A DNA stretch of 64,000 nucleotides, from contig NZ_JACHBR010000003.1 of the NCBI RefSeq assembly GCF_014200435.1, positions 248,001 through 312,000 of the forward strand, in the 5' to 3' direction. The notes under the pieces were generated by a model, which was given only the letters and a program-made list of their open reading frames with translations, was not told the DNA's origin and did no database searches. A program made the translations under genes and the position numbers. Positions within the stretch are counted from its first letter, which is position 1. Each line of letters opens with the position of its first letter. The stretch comes from Sphaerisporangium krabiense (GTDB lineage: Bacteria > Actinomycetota > Actinomycetes > Streptosporangiales > Streptosporangiaceae). Of the stretch, positions 24,937-33,818 are shown piece by piece.

Positions 24937-24976
24937 ACGGAACCGAGTTCCGTATCGTTAGCGGAACCAGGTTCCG
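24937..24976. promoter_or_regulatory. Two TetR operator dyads CGGAAC-N3-GTTCCG
   Basis: ACGGAACCGAGTTCCGT (24937-24953) and CGGAACCAGGTTCCG (24962-24976), centres 24 bases apart. Both are symmetrical and share the same half-site. They occupy the divergent promoter region between the TetR and aldo/keto reductase genes, the classic arrangement for an autoregulated TetR pair. Confidence 0.8.
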
Positions 24977-25044
24977 TTTGCTCATGATGCCAGAGCGGCG
25001 GCCGGCAGACCAAGCCAGGCATCCCACCCGTAGATGGAGAAGTC

Positions 25045-26061
25045 ATGCAGTACCGCACCTTGGGCCGCACCGGCGTGCAGGTCAGCTCCCTCGTGCTCGG
25101 CGCGATGAACTTCGGCGCGATCGGGCGCACCACCCAGGACGAGGCCACCGCCATCGTCGACGCGGCCCTGGAGGCCGGGGTCAACCTCATCGACACCGCC
25201 GACAGGTACGGCGACGGCGAGTCGGAGGTCATCGTCGGCAAGGCCATCGCCGGCCGCCGCGACGACATCGTGCTGGCCACGAAGGCGGGCATGCCGATGG
25301 GCGGGCGCAATCACCAGGGCTCCTCACGCCGCTGGCTGGTCACCGAGCTGGACGCCAGCCTGCGCCGCCTCGGCGTCGACCACGTGGACCTGTACCAGAT
25401 CCACCGGTGGGACCCGGAGACCGGCGACGAGGAGACGCTGTCGGCGCTCACCGACCTGCGGCGCGCGGGGAAGATCCGCTACTTCGGCTCCTCGACCTTC
25501 CCCGCGTACCGGATCGTGCAGGCCCAGTGGGCCGCCCGGGAGAACCACCTGGGCCGCTACGTCACCGAGCAGCCCAGCTACTCGATCCTGCAGCGCGGGA
25601 TCGAGACCCACGTGCTGCCCGTGACCGAGCAGTACGGGCTCGGGGTGCTGGCGTGGAGCCCGCTGGCCTCGGGCTGGCTGTCGGGCGCGGTCCGCGCCGG
25701 CCGGGAGATCGACACCCACCGCGCGACGCTCATGCCGGAGCGCTTCGACACCGCGATCCCGGCCAACCGCGCCCGGCTGGACGCGGTGGAGCGGCTGGCG
25801 AAGGTCGCCGCCGAGGCCGGCCTGACGATGATCCAGCTCGCCCTCGGCTTCGTCACCGCCCACCCGGGCGTGACCAGCGCGATCCTCGGCCCCCGCACCC
25901 TGGACCACCTGCGCGCGCAGCTCGCCGCCGCCGACACCGTGCTCTCCGCCGACGTCCTCGACGCCATCGACGAGATCGTCCCGCCTGGTCTCGACCTCGC
26001 CCCGGACGAGAAGCACGACACCCCGCCCGCCCTGCTGGACCCGTCGCTGCGCCGCCGCTGA
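25045..26061 (+). CDS. Aldo/keto reductase
   Basis: 338 residues from ATG 25045, with GGAGAAG as ribosome-binding site. The AKR catalytic tetrad is visible: D50, Y55, K80 and H120, in the contexts NLIDTADRYGDGES, LATKAG and LYQIHRW. Length and pattern match the actinobacterial general-stress/aldehyde-reducing AKR branch, using NADPH to reduce aldehydes or ketones in the cytoplasm. Control by the divergent TetR is likely. Confidence 0.93.
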   Translation: MQYRTLGRTGVQVSSLVLGAMNFGAIGRTTQDEATAIVDAALEAGVNLIDTADRYGDGESEVIVGKAIAGRRDDIVLATKAGMPMGGRNHQGSSRRWLVTELDASLRRLGVDHVDLYQIHRWDPETGDEETLSALTDLRRAGKIRYFGSSTFPAYRIVQAQWAARENHLGRYVTEQPSYSILQRGIETHVLPVTEQYGLGVLAWSPLASGWLSGAVRAGREIDTHRATLMPERFDTAIPANRARLDAVERLAKVAAEAGLTMIQLALGFVTAHPGVTSAILGPRTLDHLRAQLAAADTVLSADVLDAIDEIVPPGLDLAPDEKHDTPPALLDPSLRRR

Positions 26062-26093
26062 CCACGCGCGGACGAGCGGCCGGTCCGCGGGTC
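26060..26093. terminator. Bidirectional terminator-like hairpin
   Basis: CGCGGAC (26067-26073), a 9-base loop, then GTCCGCG (26083-26089), with GACC/GGTC extending the stem outside a small bulge. It spans the stop codons of the convergent aldo/keto reductase and SDR genes. Confidence 0.6.
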
Positions 26094-26853
26094 AGCTCAC
26101 GGTGTAGCCGCCGTCCACGATCACGGTCTGGCCGGTCAGGTAGCCGCCGGCGTCGGAGGCCATCCACACGAGGGTGGCGGCCAGTTCTTCCACCTCCCCC
26201 ATGCGGCCGAGCAGCACCCGGGGCATCATCCGTTCGAGGTAGCCGGGGGTGTACTGGCCGGTCATCTCCGAGGCGAAGAAGCCGGGCGCGACGGCGTTGA
26301 CGCGGATGCCCCTGCGGCCGGTCCACTGCTGGGCCAGGTCCCGGGTCAGGCCGATCAGCGCGGCCTTGCTGGCCGAGTACGCCGCCTGCGGCAGCCCGGC
26401 GGTGGCCACGCCGAGGATGCTGGAGACGTTGATGATGGAGGAGCCGGGCCGCATGACGCGCCCGCATCCCTGGGCGACCCAGTAGCAGCCGTTGAGGTTG
26501 GTGTCGATGACCTGGCGGAACTGCTCGGGGGTCTCCCGCAGCGCCGGGTGCGCGCTGGCGACGCCGGCGTTGTTCACCAGCACGTCGACCTTGCCGAACT
26601 CGGCCATGACCGTGTCGACGAGCGCGTAGGCCTGGTCGGGGTCGGACACGTCGGCGGTGACCGGCAGCGCGCGGCGCCCGGTCTCGCGCACCAGTTCCGC
26701 CGTCCGCTCCAGGCGGTCGGCGCGCCGTCCGGCGAGCGCGACGTCGGCGCCCGCCTCGGCGAAGGCGCGGGCGAACCCGACGCCCAGCCCGGACGAGGCC
26801 CCGGTCACCAGGACGACGCGATCGTCCAGGCGGAACCTGTCGAGAATGCCCAT
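26092..26853 (-). CDS. Short-chain dehydrogenase/reductase
   Basis: 253 residues. Classical SDR motifs: cofactor-binding TGASSGLG near residue 17, NNAG near 93, and the catalytic Ser plus YSASK. The AGRRADR segment after the second strand favours NADP(H). It lies 13 bases downstream of the acetoacetyl-CoA synthetase gene on the same strand, so it is the last gene of the GntR-AACS-SDR unit. A role such as 3-hydroxybutyrate or hydroxyacid dehydrogenase would suit that context, but the sequence alone does not fix the substrate. Confidence 0.9.
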   Translation of the reverse strand: MGILDRFRLDDRVVLVTGASSGLGVGFARAFAEAGADVALAGRRADRLERTAELVRETGRRALPVTADVSDPDQAYALVDTVMAEFGKVDVLVNNAGVASAHPALRETPEQFRQVIDTNLNGCYWVAQGCGRVMRPGSSIINVSSILGVATAGLPQAAYSASKAALIGLTRDLAQQWTGRRGIRVNAVAPGFFASEMTGQYTPGYLERMMPRVLLGRMGEVEELAATLVWMASDAGGYLTGQTVIVDGGYTVS

Positions 26854-26866
26854 GCTGACTCCACGG

Positions 26867-28825
26867 CTAGGAGATGGTCGCGCGGCGGTGGGCGCCGATC
26901 TGCTGGTACCAGGTGAGAAGGTCGGGCCGGTCGATGCCCGCGGGGTCCACCACGCTCGCGAGGTCGTCGCCGCGCAGGATCCGTTTGACGGGCACCTCCA
27001 GCTTCTTGCCCGTGCGGGTGTGGGGGACGCCGGGCGCGGCGATGATGTCGTCGGGCACGTGCCGGGGCGAGGCGTGGGTCCTGATGGCGGTCCTGATGGC
27101 CTCGCGCAGGGCCTCGTCCAGCTCGACGCCGGGAACCGTGGTGACGAACAGCGGCATCCAGTACCCGCCGCCGGGTTCCTCCAGGCCGATGACCAGGGCT
27201 TCGGCGACCTGCGGCAGCTCCTCCACGGGCGCGTAGATGTCCCCGCTGCCCATACGGACGCCGCGCCGGTTCAAGGTGGCGTCGGAGCGCCCGTGGATGA
27301 CGACCGACCCGCGGCCGGTGATCGTGACCCAGTCGCCGTGCCGCCAGACTCCGGGGAAGGTCTCGAAGTAGGCCTCGCGCAGCCGCGCGTCGCCCGGGTC
27401 GTCCCAGAACCGCAGCGGCATGGAGGGCATCGGCCGGCGGACGACCAGCTCTCCCACGGTCTCCTCCACCGGCGCGCCGGAGGCGTCGTAGGCGGCGAGC
27501 GCCACGCCGAGGCACGGCGCGGACAGTTCCCCCGCCCACACCGGCACGGTGGGGACGCCGCCCGCGAAGGCGGTGACCACGTCGGTGCCGCCGCTGGTGG
27601 TGACCACCGGCACCCGGGAGCCCAGGCCGCGGACGGCCCAGCGGTGCAGGTCGGCCGGGAAGGTGGAGCCGGTGACGGCCAGGCAGCGCAGGGCCTCCAG
27701 GTCGTGGGCGCCGAGGTCGGCGCCCGCCTTCTGGCACGCCGCCAGGTAGCCGGGGCTGGTGCCGAGCACCTGGACACGGGTGCGCGCGGCGATGTCGAAG
27801 AGCCGGTCGGGCGCGGGGTGGGCCGGGCTGCCGTCGTAGCAGACGATGGCGACGCCGGCCAGCAGCGCGCCGACCAGGTAGTTCCACATCATCCAGCTCG
27901 GGCTGGTGTACCAGAACATGCGGTCGCCGGCGCGCAGGTCGAAGTGCAGCGCGGTGGTCTTGAGGTGCTCCAGCACGACGCCGCCGTGGCCGTGCACGAT
28001 GCCTTTGGGCCGCCCGGTGGTGCCGGAGGAGAACAGCACCCACAGGGGGTGGTCGAACGGCACGTCGAGCGGGGTGAGCGGGACGCCGGTCCGGCCGGCG
28101 GCCTCGGCCCAGGGCAGGGTGCCGGGGAGCGTCGCGTCTCCCACGAGCACCGTCGCGGCGAGGCCGGGCAGGCCGGCGCGCAGCTCGCCGAGCTCGCGGC
28201 CGCGGTCCACGCGCCGTCCCGCCGACACGCAGGAGGCCGCGGCCACCAGCACGGCCGGGCGGAGCTGCGCCAGGCGCGCCAGCGCCGCCGACACCCCGTA
28301 GTCGAGCCCGCACATGGCCCACACGGCGCCGAGGCTCGCCGTGGCGAGGAAGGCGACCACCGCCTCGACACCGTTGGGCAGGTAGCCGGCGACCCGGTCC
28401 CCCGGGCGGACGCCGAGGCCGGTGAGGGTGGCGGCGAGGGAGGCGACCTGGGCGCGCAGCTCGGCCCAGGTGACCTCCCGGGTCCGCCCGGACTCCTCGA
28501 CGGCGATGACGGCGACCTCGTGATCGGGCCGGCCGCGGAACACCTCGCGGGTGTAGTTGAGCACGGTGCCGGGGAACCACACCGCCCCCGGCATGTCCTC
28601 CCCGGCCAGGGCCGGGGCGCCGGCGGGACGGGGCGGCAGGCCGAGGTGGTCCCACAGGGCGGACCAGAAGCCGTCGAGGTCCTCCACCGACCACCGCCAC
28701 AGGTCGTGGTAGCCGGTGGTGAGGTCACGGCCGGTCAGTTCGGAGGCGTAGGCGGCGAAGCCGGTGATGCGGGCGCCGGCGACGGCGTCGGCGGACGGGG
28801 TCCAGTCCGGAAGGACGTGGGGCAT
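26867..28825 (-). CDS. Acetoacetyl-CoA synthetase
   Basis: 652 residues from ATG 28825, ribosome-binding site GAAGGAG. Adenylate-forming-enzyme motifs: SSGTTGRPKGIVHGHGG (A3), TSGGTDV, the GDWVTITGRG region and the C-terminal TRTGKKLEVPVKRIL with the acylation lysine. The N-terminal GTVLNYTREVF and the overall length mark the acetoacetyl-CoA synthetase branch, which activates acetoacetate with ATP and CoA in the cytoplasm. Divergent from it is an operon with FAH-type hydrolase and thiolase genes, so it probably recovers acetoacetate released by that pathway, after which thiolase would give two acetyl-CoA. Confidence 0.9.
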   Translation of the reverse strand: MPHVLPDWTPSADAVAGARITGFAAYASELTGRDLTTGYHDLWRWSVEDLDGFWSALWDHLGLPPRPAGAPALAGEDMPGAVWFPGTVLNYTREVFRGRPDHEVAVIAVEESGRTREVTWAELRAQVASLAATLTGLGVRPGDRVAGYLPNGVEAVVAFLATASLGAVWAMCGLDYGVSAALARLAQLRPAVLVAAASCVSAGRRVDRGRELGELRAGLPGLAATVLVGDATLPGTLPWAEAAGRTGVPLTPLDVPFDHPLWVLFSSGTTGRPKGIVHGHGGVVLEHLKTTALHFDLRAGDRMFWYTSPSWMMWNYLVGALLAGVAIVCYDGSPAHPAPDRLFDIAARTRVQVLGTSPGYLAACQKAGADLGAHDLEALRCLAVTGSTFPADLHRWAVRGLGSRVPVVTTSGGTDVVTAFAGGVPTVPVWAGELSAPCLGVALAAYDASGAPVEETVGELVVRRPMPSMPLRFWDDPGDARLREAYFETFPGVWRHGDWVTITGRGSVVIHGRSDATLNRRGVRMGSGDIYAPVEELPQVAEALVIGLEEPGGGYWMPLFVTTVPGVELDEALREAIRTAIRTHASPRHVPDDIIAAPGVPHTRTGKKLEVPVKRILRGDDLASVVDPAGIDRPDLLTWYQQIGAHRRATIS

Positions 28826-28856
28826 GGCGAGGGCTCCTTCCCGGGCGGGCGGGCGA

Positions 28857-29561
28857 TCACTCGGGGGTGAGCGCGTCGACGGACTCGACGCCGGAGATCA
28901 GTACCTGCGTGGTGTGGGCGATGTGGTCGCGCAGCAGCCGTGCGGCCAGGTCGGCGTCGCGGGCCAGGGCCGCCTCCAGGATGGCGCGGTGCTCGCCGGC
29001 GACGTCCCGGTCCTTCTCGTTGCCGAGCGGTCCGGCCCAGCGGCGGTAGAGCTCGGCCTCGTCGCGCAGGGCGAGCGCGATGTCGACCATGCGCCGGCTG
29101 GGGCAGGCCCGCAGGAGCGCGCGGTGGAACACCTCGTGGGCGGCGTACCACTCCTCCAGCACGTCGGCGGTGGCCTCGGCGAACTCGCGGGGGTCGATGC
29201 GGGACAGGACGTGGTGGGCGGCGACGATCTCGCCCTCCCAGGCCATGTCACCGTGCACGACGGCCTGGCGGAAGGTCATCGCCTCGATCTCGACCCGCGC
29301 CATGGTCAGGTCGGTGAGCTGGTCCTGGGAGAGCTCGGCGACGGTGTAGCCCTGGTGGGGCTGTGGCCGTACCAGGCGTTCGGCGGCGAGCCGGGCGAGC
29401 GCCTCGCGGGCGACGCCGACGCTGGTGTCGTAGGCCGCGCACAGGTCGGGGAACTTCAGGCGGGCGCCGGGCTTGAGGCGCGCCGCGAAGATGTCGGCCC
29501 GGATCTGCTCGTAGACCCGGTCGGTCCGCGTCTTCTTCGGGCCGTTCTGCTGCTGGGGCAT
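28857..29561 (-). CDS. GntR/FCD-family regulator of the aromatic operon
   Basis: 234 residues. Winged helix (about 12-75, RVYEQIRADIFAARLKPGAR ... TSVGVAREALARLAAERLV), then an all-helical FCD ligand domain with candidate metal-binding His/Asp residues (HEVFHRALL, HRAILEA). There is no Shine-Dalgarno; a TTGCCG -35 (29593-29598) and TAGGCT -10 (29569-29574) on the minus strand place the transcript start at or next to the ATG, so the message is probably leaderless. One of three CGAAA boxes lies between these promoter elements, implying autoregulation. Confidence 0.88.
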   Translation of the reverse strand: MPQQQNGPKKTRTDRVYEQIRADIFAARLKPGARLKFPDLCAAYDTSVGVAREALARLAAERLVRPQPHQGYTVAELSQDQLTDLTMARVEIEAMTFRQAVVHGDMAWEGEIVAAHHVLSRIDPREFAEATADVLEEWYAAHEVFHRALLRACPSRRMVDIALALRDEAELYRRWAGPLGNEKDRDVAGEHRAILEAALARDADLAARLLRDHIAHTTQVLISGVESVDALTPE

Positions 29562-29580
29562 GCAGCGCAGCCTAGCTGGA

Positions 29581-29630
29581 TACGAAACTTACCGGCAACA
29601 TTCGAAACTCTCTTGACACATGCGAAAGTC
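29581..29630. promoter_or_regulatory. Three TNCGAAA(C/G)TY boxes at exact 20-base spacing
   Basis: TACGAAACTT (29581), TTCGAAACTC (29601) and TGCGAAAGTC (29621) repeat in direct orientation every 20 bases. The first lies in the spacer of the minus-strand GntR promoter; the third lies in the spacer of the plus-strand operon promoter (TTGACA 29613-29618). These are the best candidate binding sites for the adjacent GntR regulator. Confidence 0.7.
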
Positions 29631-29642
29631 GTGCCGCATCTT
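29613..29642 (+). promoter_or_regulatory. Promoter of the aromatic catabolic operon
   Basis: A consensus TTGACA -35 (29613-29618), an 18-base spacer and a CATCTT -10-like box (29637-29642), about 34 bases before the first ATG. Box three of the CGAAA repeats lies within the spacer, so binding there should block RNA polymerase. Confidence 0.65.
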
Positions 29643-29675
29643 GTGTGACCAGCCCATCTGAGAGAGGAACCATCG

Positions 29676-30527
29676 ATGCGCATCGGAAACGTCGGGGGAC
29701 GGGCGCTTCTCATCACCGGCGACAACACCGGGATCGACATCGCCACCGCCAGCGAAGGCGCCTTCGGCCCGTCCATGCAGTCGCTCTACGACCGCTGGAC
29801 CGACTTCCGCGCCTGGGCCGCGCGGGCGCCGCTGGACGCCGGCGTCCGCCACTTCACCGAGGAGGAGATCGGCGCGCCCGCCCCCTCGCCGCGGCAGGTC
29901 TTCGCGATCGGGCTGAACTACGCCGAGCACGCCGGCGAGTCGGGCGTCGGCGTGCCCGAGGAGCCCGCGGTGTTCACCAAGTTCCCCACCTCGCTGACCG
30001 GGCCGGTGACCAAGGTCACCCTGCCCGAGGGCAACGTGGACTGGGAGGTCGAGCTCGTGGTGGTCATCGGCCGCGAGGCGCGCAACGTCTCGCGGGAGGA
30101 GGCGTGGGAGTACGTCGCGGGCGTGACCGCCGGCCAGGACCTCTCCGAGCGCAGGCTTCAGCACGTCGGCCCGTTGCCGCAGTTCAGTCTGGCGAAGTCC
30201 TATCCTGGGTTCGGCCCGACCGGACCGTTCCTGGTCACCGTCGACGAGCTTGACAACCCCGACGACCTCGCCATCGGCTGCGCGGTCAACAGCGAGACGG
30301 TCCAGAAGTCGCGCACCCGTCACATGATCTTCTCGGTGCCGGTGCTCCTGGCCAAGCTGTCGGCCGTCGCCCCCCTGCTCCCCGGCGACGTCATCTTCAG
30401 TGGCACGCCCTCCGGAGTCGGAGGCGCCCAGAACCCGCCGCGCTTCCTCGCGCCCGGGGACACGCTCGTGTCCTTCGTGGAGAACGTCGGCCGGCTCACC
30501 CAGACCTTCGTCTCCGCCCAGGAGTAG
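29676..30527 (+). CDS. FAH-family hydrolase/hydratase
   Basis: 283 residues, first gene of the operon; GAGAGAGGAACC precedes the ATG. The fumarylacetoacetate hydrolase C-terminal fold is clear: GLNYAEHA with H85, metal ligands E124, E126 (VDWEVELVVVIG) and D155 (GQDLSERRLQ), K174, and GDVIFSGTPSGVG near the end. The family includes fumarylacetoacetases, acylpyruvases and the 2-oxo-hept-3-ene-dioate hydratases/decarboxylases of meta-cleavage pathways. Next to an extradiol dioxygenase it most likely processes the ring-cleavage product. Two bases separate it from the dioxygenase gene. Confidence 0.9.
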   Translation: MRIGNVGGRALLITGDNTGIDIATASEGAFGPSMQSLYDRWTDFRAWAARAPLDAGVRHFTEEEIGAPAPSPRQVFAIGLNYAEHAGESGVGVPEEPAVFTKFPTSLTGPVTKVTLPEGNVDWEVELVVVIGREARNVSREEAWEYVAGVTAGQDLSERRLQHVGPLPQFSLAKSYPGFGPTGPFLVTVDELDNPDDLAIGCAVNSETVQKSRTRHMIFSVPVLLAKLSAVAPLLPGDVIFSGTPSGVGGAQNPPRFLAPGDTLVSFVENVGRLTQTFVSAQE

Positions 30528-30529
30528 CC

Positions 30530-31453
30530 ATGGCACTGCACCGACTCACCTCGATCACCATCGGCGTCCCGGACCTCGCCCCGGCGATCGCCTACTACCG
30601 CGACTTCGGCCTGCGCCCCGAAGAGGGCGGCTGGCTGTCCACCGTCGACGGCGGCCGCCAGCTCCGCCTGGTCACGACGCCGACCCGCCGCCTGGTCGAG
30701 CTGGAGATCGGAGTGGACGACCCCGACGACGTCGCCCGCATGAGCCGGAGCCTGCGAGCCCTCGACCTGGACGTGGCCGTGACCGAGGACCGGCTGTCGG
30801 TGCAGGAGCCGGTCAGCGGCGTGCGGGTGGTGGCGCGGGTCGGCGACCGGCTGGACCAGCCCGGCGTCCCCGCCCCGCCCTACAACGCCCCCGGCGACCC
30901 CGCCCGCGGCACGACGCGGGCCCCGGCGATCCTGCGCGAGACGCCGGTCCGCCCCCGCAAGCTCGGCCACGTCGTCATCGGCTCGGTCGACCAGCCCGCC
31001 ACCGAGCGGTTCTTCACCCAGGGCGTGGGCCTGAAGGTCAGCGACGTGGTGCCCGGGATGGCGGCCTTCATGCGCTGCTCGACCGACCACCACAACGTCC
31101 TGGTCAGCCAGGCGCCGGTCAACTTCCTGCACCACACCTCCTGGCAGGTGGAGGACGTCGACGAGATCGGCCGCGGCGCGACCGAGATGCTCCGCGAGCA
31201 CCCCGAACGCCACGTGTGGGGCCTCGGCCGGCACCACATCGGCTCCAACTTCTTCTGGTACCTCAAGGACCCCGCGGGCAACTTCTCGGAGTACTACTCC
31301 GACCTGGACTGCGTCGTCGACGACGCGCTCTGGAAGCCCGAGGTCTGGGACGCCGCGCACAGCCTCTACAGCTGGGGCCCGCCGCCTCCCCCGTCCTTCA
31401 TCGCCCCCGACGACCTCGCCGCGTTGATGGCCGGCGCCCACCGAGCCCCCTGA
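30530..31453 (+). CDS. Type I extradiol ring-cleavage dioxygenase (VOC fold)
   Basis: 307 residues with two VOC domains. The C-terminal domain has the 2-His-1-carboxylate Fe(II) site: H147 (KLGHVVIG), H201 or H202 (LHHTSWQV) and E254 in the family signature GLGRHHIGSNFFWYLKDPAG ... FSEYYSD. These features match catechol 2,3-dioxygenase/2,3-dihydroxybiphenyl dioxygenase-type enzymes that open a catechol next to its hydroxyls. Its position between the FAH-family gene and a flavin hydroxylase supports a meta-cleavage route. Confidence 0.9.
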   Translation: MALHRLTSITIGVPDLAPAIAYYRDFGLRPEEGGWLSTVDGGRQLRLVTTPTRRLVELEIGVDDPDDVARMSRSLRALDLDVAVTEDRLSVQEPVSGVRVVARVGDRLDQPGVPAPPYNAPGDPARGTTRAPAILRETPVRPRKLGHVVIGSVDQPATERFFTQGVGLKVSDVVPGMAAFMRCSTDHHNVLVSQAPVNFLHHTSWQVEDVDEIGRGATEMLREHPERHVWGLGRHHIGSNFFWYLKDPAGNFSEYYSDLDCVVDDALWKPEVWDAAHSLYSWGPPPPPSFIAPDDLAALMAGAHRAP

Positions 31454-31472
31454 GCGGCCAGGAGGAACCCCC

Positions 31473-32972
31473 ATGACCCACCCCACCACCGCGACCCACG
31501 ACGTCATCGTCGCCGGCGCCGGGCCGGTCGGCCTGGCCCTCACCCGGCTGCTGGCGATGCGCGGCCACCGCGTCGCGCTCGTCGACCCCAACCGCGTCGT
31601 CTGCCACCACCCGCGCGCCACCCATCTGGACGACGAGACGATGCGCACCCTGCAGACGCTCGGCGCCGCCGACCTCGAACCCCGCTTCCTGCGCCAGGAG
31701 GGCTGGCAGCTGCGCGGCGCGGACGGCTCGGTGTTCCTCACCTTCGAGATGCCCGCCCGGGAGTCCGACCAGGGCTGGTTCGCCGACTACCAGTTCCACC
31801 AGCCCGACTTCGAGTCCCGGCTGCGGGGCCTGCTGGCCGACGAGCACGTGGAGCTGCTGCTCGGCGCGGAGCTGACCGGTTTCTCCCAGACCGGCGACGC
31901 CGTCACGGCACGGGTGCTCGACCGCCGTACGGGCCAGGAGCGCGTCCTGCGGGCCGCCTACCTGGTCGGCGCCGACGGCGCCAACTCCTTCGTCCGCCGC
32001 GGGACCGGCGTGGAGGTCGAGGACCTCCAGGGCACCCAGCGCTCCCTGATCATCGACGTCCACCCCTTCGAGCACCCGGCGAGCCTGCCCGTCACCAGCG
32101 GCTTCATCTACTGCGAGGACGAGCGGCCCGTCACCTACGTGCCGATCTTCCCGCCGAAGCTGCGGTTCGAGTTCATGCTGAAGGACGGCGACGACGCCCG
32201 CGCCCTGGAGAACCCCGCCCGCACCTACGACCTGCTGTCGCGGTGGCTGACGCCCGGCTCGTACCGGATCCTGCGCACCGACGTCTACGAGTGGCACGCC
32301 CGCCTGGTGCGCGGCTGGCGCCAGGGACGCGTGCTGCTGGCCGGCGACGCCGCCCACGAGATGCCGCCGATGCTCGGCCAGGGAATGTGCTCGGGCCTGC
32401 GGGACGCGATGAACCTGGCCTGGAAGCTCAGCGCCGTGCTGTCCGGCGCGGACGCCGCGCTGCTGGACACCTACGAGAGCGAACGGGCGCCCCACGTGCG
32501 CCCCTACATCGTGGAGTCGGCGCGGCAGTCCAACATGATCGAGGCGTTCGCCGACCCCGCGGCGCGGCCCGAACCCGGCCCCGCCCAGGTGCTGGAGCGC
32601 TACCGCCCGCTGCTCGGCCCCGGCCTGGTGGCCGCGCCGGACGGCGTCGCCGGGCAGCTCAGCCCGCAGCCGCGCACCGCCGAGGGCGTCCTGCTGGACG
32701 ACCTGGTCGGCTACCGCTTCCTGGTCGCCGGCGACCGCGCCACGATCGGGGCGGTGTCGCAGGACACCCGCGAGGCGTGGGAACGGCTGGGCGCGGTCGT
32801 GCTCGACGAGCCGCCCGCGGCGCTGGCCGCCTGGCTCGCCTCCCACGGCGCCGACGCGGTGATCGTCCGGCCGGACCGGTACACCCAGGCCGCCGTCGCC
32901 GGCGCCGCGGCGCTGGAGGAGGCCACGCGCGCGCTGAGCGAGCGCCTCCTGCCCGCCCGGGCGGCGGCATGA
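31473..32972 (+). CDS. FAD-dependent aromatic hydroxylase, MhpA-like
   Basis: 499 residues. FAD-binding GAGPVG (15-20), DG motif LVGADGANSFVRR and GD motif [20 protein letters not shown] are present, with a C-terminal thioredoxin-like domain (about 400-495). Length and motifs match 3-(3-hydroxyphenyl)propionate hydroxylase (MhpA) and resorcinol/phenol-type hydroxylases that add an ortho hydroxyl using NAD(P)H. It would create the catechol substrate for the dioxygenase upstream. An AGGAGG-like box precedes the ATG, and its stop overlaps the next start (ATGA). Confidence 0.9.
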   Translation: MTHPTTATHDVIVAGAGPVGLALTRLLAMRGHRVALVDPNRVVCHHPRATHLDDETMRTLQTLGAADLEPRFLRQEGWQLRGADGSVFLTFEMPARESDQGWFADYQFHQPDFESRLRGLLADEHVELLLGAELTGFSQTGDAVTARVLDRRTGQERVLRAAYLVGADGANSFVRRGTGVEVEDLQGTQRSLIIDVHPFEHPASLPVTSGFIYCEDERPVTYVPIFPPKLRFEFMLKDGDDARALENPARTYDLLSRWLTPGSYRILRTDVYEWHARLVRGWRQGRVLLAGDAAHEMPPMLGQGMCSGLRDAMNLAWKLSAVLSGADAALLDTYESERAPHVRPYIVESARQSNMIEAFADPAARPEPGPAQVLERYRPLLGPGLVAAPDGVAGQLSPQPRTAEGVLLDDLVGYRFLVAGDRATIGAVSQDTREAWERLGAVVLDEPPAALAAWLASHGADAVIVRPDRYTQAAVAGAAALEEATRALSERLLPARAAA

Positions 32973-33802
32973 GGACCTACGCGACCGGGATGACCTGGGG
33001 AGAAGGGCCACGCTGGCACGACGGCGCGCTGTGGCTGTCCGACACCCAGGGACGCCGGCTGTGGACCGACGCCGGGGGCGCCTGGACCGCGACGCCGCTG
33101 GAGTCGGTGTCCAACGGCCTGTGGTTCCTGCCGGACGGCCGCCTGACCGGCGCGATGATGGACGAGAAGCGGATCGGCGTGTGGGACGGAGGCCGCTGGC
33201 AGACCTACGCCGACCTGGCCCCCCTCGGCGTCGGCCCGCTCGGCGACCTGGTCGGCGACGCCGCGGGCAACCTGTACGTCGACGACGTCGCCTTCGCCGC
33301 CGCCCGCGGCGAGTCGCCGCGCCCCGGGCGGATCATCCTGGTCCGCGCGGACGGGACCACCGCGGTCGCCGCCGAGGACGTCGAGTTCCCCAACGGGCTC
33401 GCCTTCCTCGACGGGGGCGCCACCCTCGTCGTCGCCGAGACCTCGCGGCAACGGCTCACCGCCTTCCGCGTCGCCGCCGACGGCACCCTGCACGACCGGC
33501 GCACCTACGCCGACATCGCCCGCCTGGTCGGCCCGGAGGCCAGGCCGGACGGCATCTGGCCCGCCGGCGACGGCGTCTGGGTGGCCACCACCACCGGGCA
33601 GGTGGTCGCCCGGGTCCGCGAAGGCGAGCTCGCCGAGTCGATCGGCACCTCGCCCGGCTTTCCCATCGCCTGCTGCCTCGACGACCGCGGCCGCCTGCTG
33701 GCCACCGTCGCCGACACCGGCGGCGAGCCCCTGTTCGCCGCGCTCGCCCGCAAGGCGGTCACCACCACCGCCGTCCTGCTGGACCCCCCGCCCCACCGCT
33801 GA
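32969..33802 (+). CDS. SMP-30/gluconolactonase-like lactonase
   Basis: 277 residues from ATG 32969, overlapping the previous stop by four bases. The six-bladed propeller signatures of the SMP-30/gluconolactonase/LRE family are visible: GEGPRWHDGALWLSDT with metal-ligand glutamate E12, VEFPNGLAFLDGG with a ligand asparagine, and RPDGIWPAGDGVWVAT with a ligand aspartate. It should hydrolyse a lactone. In an aromatic pathway this may be an enol-lactone or sugar lactone; the neighbouring sugar-type importer leaves open that the natural substrate is a glycoside or sugar acid conjugate. Confidence 0.85.
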   Translation: MRTYATGMTWGEGPRWHDGALWLSDTQGRRLWTDAGGAWTATPLESVSNGLWFLPDGRLTGAMMDEKRIGVWDGGRWQTYADLAPLGVGPLGDLVGDAAGNLYVDDVAFAAARGESPRPGRIILVRADGTTAVAAEDVEFPNGLAFLDGGATLVVAETSRQRLTAFRVAADGTLHDRRTYADIARLVGPEARPDGIWPAGDGVWVATTTGQVVARVREGELAESIGTSPGFPIACCLDDRGRLLATVADTGGEPLFAALARKAVTTTAVLLDPPPHR

Positions 33803-33818
33803 ACCCCTGGAAGTCCGC

